From Nocardioides sp. PD653-B2 (GTDB lineage: Bacteria > Actinomycetota > Actinomycetes > Propionibacteriales > Nocardioidaceae): a stretch of DNA of 63,113 bases. A program made the position numbers and the translations under genes. The stretch lies in the NCBI RefSeq assembly GCF_002117935.1, contig NZ_BDJE01000014.1:1-63113 (forward strand), in the 5' to 3' direction. The first letter of the stretch is position 1. Each line of letters starts with the position of its first letter. Below are positions 60,997-63,113 of the stretch, piece after piece. The notes under the pieces were generated by a model. It was not told the origin of the DNA. It searched no databases and saw only the letters and a program-made list of their open reading frames with translations.

Positions 60997-61965
60997 CTAC
61001 CCGTCGCGGCGCGAGTCGAGGGCCACGAGGTCGGGCTTGGGGGACGGGTCCCAGACGTGGAACGGCTCGCAGTCCTCGGCGAAGGGGGTGCGCCAGGCGA
61101 GGTGCCCCAGCATCGCGATCACGAACTGGTCGAAGGACATGCCGTAGAGCCGGGCCCGCCTCTCGAGCTCGACGTCGAGCGCGGCGGGGATCCCGCCGAG
61201 ATGTCGGGAGATCGACTCCTGCTGCTGGACCGCCGCGTGGTCGCGCCAGTGGTGCTCGTCGACGTCCTGCTGCAGCGGGTTGTAGAGGAGCTCGTCGAGG
61301 GGCGGGTACGGCGTGCTCAACAGGTCGGGGTCCTCCATCCGGCCCAGCGTGATCGCTCGCACCAGCTCGCCGGGCCGGGTCTCGAGGTCGTCCTCGCCGT
61401 GCCACCAGCGCTCGCGTCGGTAGTGGTCGGCGAGCAGGGCGCGGACCTGCTGGCACTCCTCGGGGGACGGCAGCTGGTCGTCGTCGACCGCGAACGTCGA
61501 GACCTTCCCGTCGCGCAGTCGCAGGCCGACGAGTCCGAAGCGGGGTACGTCGGGCAGCCAGCCCGGCGGGCCGACGAGCACCTGCTCGCCGGACTCCATG
61601 CGCCGTACCTCTCCACCGGACTCCAGCGGGAGCGGTCCGTAGGCGAGGAGGTTGGCCAGCGGCTGCACGCCGACCCGGCACCACAGGTCGGTGCGGCCGG
61701 CGAGCGGCGCTCGGGCGCGCGTGGTGAGCACGATGCCGTCGAGGACGTCGGCCAGGTAGCCGATCCGCCCGTCGACCATCGCGACCAGGATCGTCGAGCA
61801 CTCGATGGTCCGGATCACGGTGGTCTGGTCGATGCGGGCGTCGCGGCGCTCGCGACGCACGCGGGGCGTGAGCCAGGCCAGGGGCTGGGGTCCGTGCTCG
61901 CGCACCATGGCGACGAGGGCGTCGTGCAGGTCGTGGTCGACGGAGATGGGTTCTGCTGGGGGCAT
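60997..61965 (-). CDS. Conserved-looking protein of unknown function
   Basis: A 322-residue soluble protein that I do not recognise. The first 60 residues (DALVAMVREHGPQPLAWLTPRVRRERRDARIDQTTVIRTI) resemble a winged-helix. A central beta-rich part contains VDDDQLPSPEE and WWHGEDDLETRPGELVRAI. The last third has TPYPPLDELLYNPLQQ and a helix RRARLYGMSFDQFVIAMLGHLAWRTPFAED. No membrane segment or catalytic signature. It converges on the permease gene and lies 26 bp downstream of the endonuclease-like gene on the same strand. Confidence 0.65.
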   Translation of the reverse strand: MPPAEPISVDHDLHDALVAMVREHGPQPLAWLTPRVRRERRDARIDQTTVIRTIECSTILVAMVDGRIGYLADVLDGIVLTTRARAPLAGRTDLWCRVGVQPLANLLAYGPLPLESGGEVRRMESGEQVLVGPPGWLPDVPRFGLVGLRLRDGKVSTFAVDDDQLPSPEECQQVRALLADHYRRERWWHGEDDLETRPGELVRAITLGRMEDPDLLSTPYPPLDELLYNPLQQDVDEHHWRDHAAVQQQESISRHLGGIPAALDVELERRARLYGMSFDQFVIAMLGHLAWRTPFAEDCEPFHVWDPSPKPDLVALDSRRDG

Positions 61966-61991
61966 CGGCACTCCTCGGGTCGGGGTGCCGG

Positions 61992-62699
61992 TCAGTGTGG
62001 GCGAGTTCGCACGGGCTCGCTGGGGTCCTCCACAGGCCCCGCCGACGGCGGTGCCAGGTCGACGGTCACGACGTACGCGTCGTGGTCGGACAAGCGCCGC
62101 CCCGACCGGGTGGCCTCGACCTGCGCCACCGCCGTGACGCGTGCACCGGTGGGGACCGCGATGTGGTCGATGGTCAGCAGGCGGGGGAGCGCGTGGGAGA
62201 GGTCGGCGGTCGGTGCTCGGAGGCCGAGACCTGACAGGGCAGCGGTGATCTCGCCGCGCCCGGCCATGCTCCCGGAGTACTCCCGGCCACGCAGCGCGTG
62301 GTTCCAGTCGCCGCCCCACACGAGGCCTGTGGTCGGCAGGGACCGCATCAGGATGTCGACGGCGGCCCGGGTCTTGTCGACGTGCCGGCCCTCGCCCCAC
62401 GGCTCGGAGCCGCAGCTCCTCCAGGGCAGGATCGAGCTGCAGAAGGTCCAGCCGTCGACGGTGGCCGCCGCGCTCGCCGGGTGCGGGTCCGGGAGCGGCG
62501 TCATCGGACGCCGGCTGAGGACGCCCGCCCAGCGACGTTTCGGCGCCATGCGGTGCCCGCCGAGGTGCATCGCGTAGTCGCTGACCTCGAGCCGTTCGCT
62601 CACCTCGGTGAGGAGGAGGACGTCGCAGTCCAGCCCCCTCACGACATCGAGATGGTCCGGTGTCCAGCGACCGGCGAGATTCCACGTGCCGATCCGCAT
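61992..62699 (-). CDS. Endonuclease/exonuclease/phosphatase (EEP) family protein
   Basis: A 235-residue EEP-fold hydrolase. It shows the N-terminal RIGTWNLAGRW (Asn), LLLTEVSE (metal Glu near 33), GGDWNHAL (Asp/Asn near 129-131) and the C-terminal SDHDAYVV (Asp-His pair). Members cleave nucleic acids or phosphoesters such as inositol phosphates or sphingomyelin. There is no signal peptide, so a nucleic-acid or intracellular substrate is more likely. It is probably co-transcribed with the downstream unknown gene. Confidence 0.85.
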   Translation of the reverse strand: MRIGTWNLAGRWTPDHLDVVRGLDCDVLLLTEVSERLEVSDYAMHLGGHRMAPKRRWAGVLSRRPMTPLPDPHPASAAATVDGWTFCSSILPWRSCGSEPWGEGRHVDKTRAAVDILMRSLPTTGLVWGGDWNHALRGREYSGSMAGRGEITAALSGLGLRAPTADLSHALPRLLTIDHIAVPTGARVTAVAQVEATRSGRRLSDHDAYVVTVDLAPPSAGPVEDPSEPVRTRPH

Positions 62700-62906
62700 C
62701 GGCGAAGCATCGCAGACGTGCCACCGGCGACGCCGCCCTGCTACAACGCGGCCCCGAACACCCGAGCGTCACCGCCGTTCTTGAAGACCTGTCGCTCCAG
62801 CCGGAACCGCACGTGAGCAGTGGGTTCCGGCAGCATCCGTGCATCGTAGGGCGGCGGATTCAGTCGGTTGTTGCAACCGGACTGATTCTGGAAGAGGTTG
62901 CGGCCC
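62700..62906. other. Intergenic region containing IS left end
   Basis: 207 bp. The first half shows no gene I can support. From 62857 an imperfect palindrome begins (GATTCAGTC at 62857-62865 and GGACTGATTC at 62879-62888, with GGTTGTTGCAACC between), probably the IS terminal repeat zone. Confidence 0.45.
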
Positions 62907-63113
62907 ATGCCTGGTGCGCGGTTGACGGTGGAGCAGCGAAGGACGATCGAGCGGGGTTATCGGCTGGGTTTGTCGCAGGATCTGATCGCTTTGATGATCG
63001 GTAAGCACAAGTCGACGGTGTCGCGGGAGCTGGCGCGGAGCTTCTCGGCGCCGGGGTCGCGTTCACCGCGGCGGCGCACAGCTCGTGGCAATGGCCACGG
63101 ATACCGTCGGGTC
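62857..63113 (+). mobile_element. IS30-family insertion sequence, left end (cut by window edge)
   Basis: A palindromic terminal region (about 62857-62888) precedes a transposase reading rightward off the window. The exact element boundary and any target duplication cannot be set without the other end. Confidence 0.65.
62907..63113 (+). CDS. IS30 family transposase, N-terminal part
   Basis: Sixty-nine codons remain open to the end of the window. The product MPGARLTVEQRRTIERGYRLGLSQ... has the IS30 N-terminal helix-turn-helix: RLTVEQRRTIERGYRLGLS, then IALMIGKHKSTVSRELAR, followed by a Ser/Arg-rich region and GHGYRR. This part binds the terminal repeats; the DDE catalytic core lies beyond the window. 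Whether the whole gene is intact is unknown. Codons (TTG, GGT, TCG, TTT) are less GC-rich at the third position than neighbours, in keeping with a mobile origin. Confidence 0.8.
   Translation, partial: MPGARLTVEQRRTIERGYRLGLSQDLIALMIGKHKSTVSRELARSFSAPGSRSPRRRTARGNGHGYRRV

Noticed and set aside
62660..63004. 114-residue plus-strand frame near the right end
   Set aside because: It overlaps the IS terminal repeat and the IS30 transposase in another frame and shows no domain.

Overview
The window is chromosomal DNA from a very GC-rich actinomycete. Gene content, gene order (pmt/rsmI, tatD-rpfB-rsmA-ispE, miaB, miaA, dapF, hflX, lexA, nrdR-nrdJ) and the TANNNT-N6-9-RTG start-site style point to Nocardioides or another member of the Nocardioidaceae. 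This is inference from protein signatures and synteny, not a database result. I see no rRNA, tRNA, CRISPR array, prophage or replication origin. About 66 protein-coding loci are listed. At least one is frameshifted, one is a decayed pseudogene and one is cut by the window edge.

Layout. 0-9 kb is a conserved housekeeping block: protein O-mannosyltransferase diverging from rsmI, an epoxide-hydrolase-like enzyme, tatD, an AraC regulator, rpfB, then rsmA and ispE. 8.8-15.7 kb holds an ABC-F protein, a MarR/tam regulatory pair with two matching palindromic operators, a small membrane protein, a patatin, a DUF4442 protein, an exported PHP metallohydrolase and a zinc-ribbon membrane protein. 15.9-29.7 kb carries miaB, a ZIP transporter with MarR, a tight leftward cassette of four tiny acidic proteins around a Nudix hydrolase, miaA, a secreted gamma-glutamyltransferase, dapF, an SDR, a P-loop kinase and hflX.

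29.7-36.3 kb is the most unusual region. A leftward operon encodes an exported Pro/His-rich protein, an ApbE flavin transferase, a ferric-reductase-like membrane protein, a NuoF-like flavoprotein and a [3Fe-4S]-type ferredoxin. It diverges from a small exported His/Asp/Glu-rich protein, and beside that lies a two-component system whose kinase is frameshifted. Together these look like a regulated membrane electron-transfer module with unknown donor and acceptor.

36.3-49.8 kb is DNA-damage and nucleotide metabolism: a DinG-like Fe-S helicase, lexA diverging from a LysM cell-division-inhibitor-like gene over five LexA-box-like palindromes, a SigB/F-type sigma factor, a Mug-type DNA glycosylase, and nrdR-nrdJ behind two NrdR-box-like sites and two perfect DnaA-box sequences. 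49.9-54.2 kb is an island that looks lower in GC: a PLD-helicase-DUF3427 protein, a NERD pseudogene with an internal deletion, and four clustered copies of a palindromic repeat also seen elsewhere in the window. 54.2-63.1 kb holds an M1 metallopeptidase, a secreted protein of unknown function, a second gamma-glutamyltransferase diverging from a class V aminotransferase and amino-acid permease, two further genes, and the left end of an IS30-family element.
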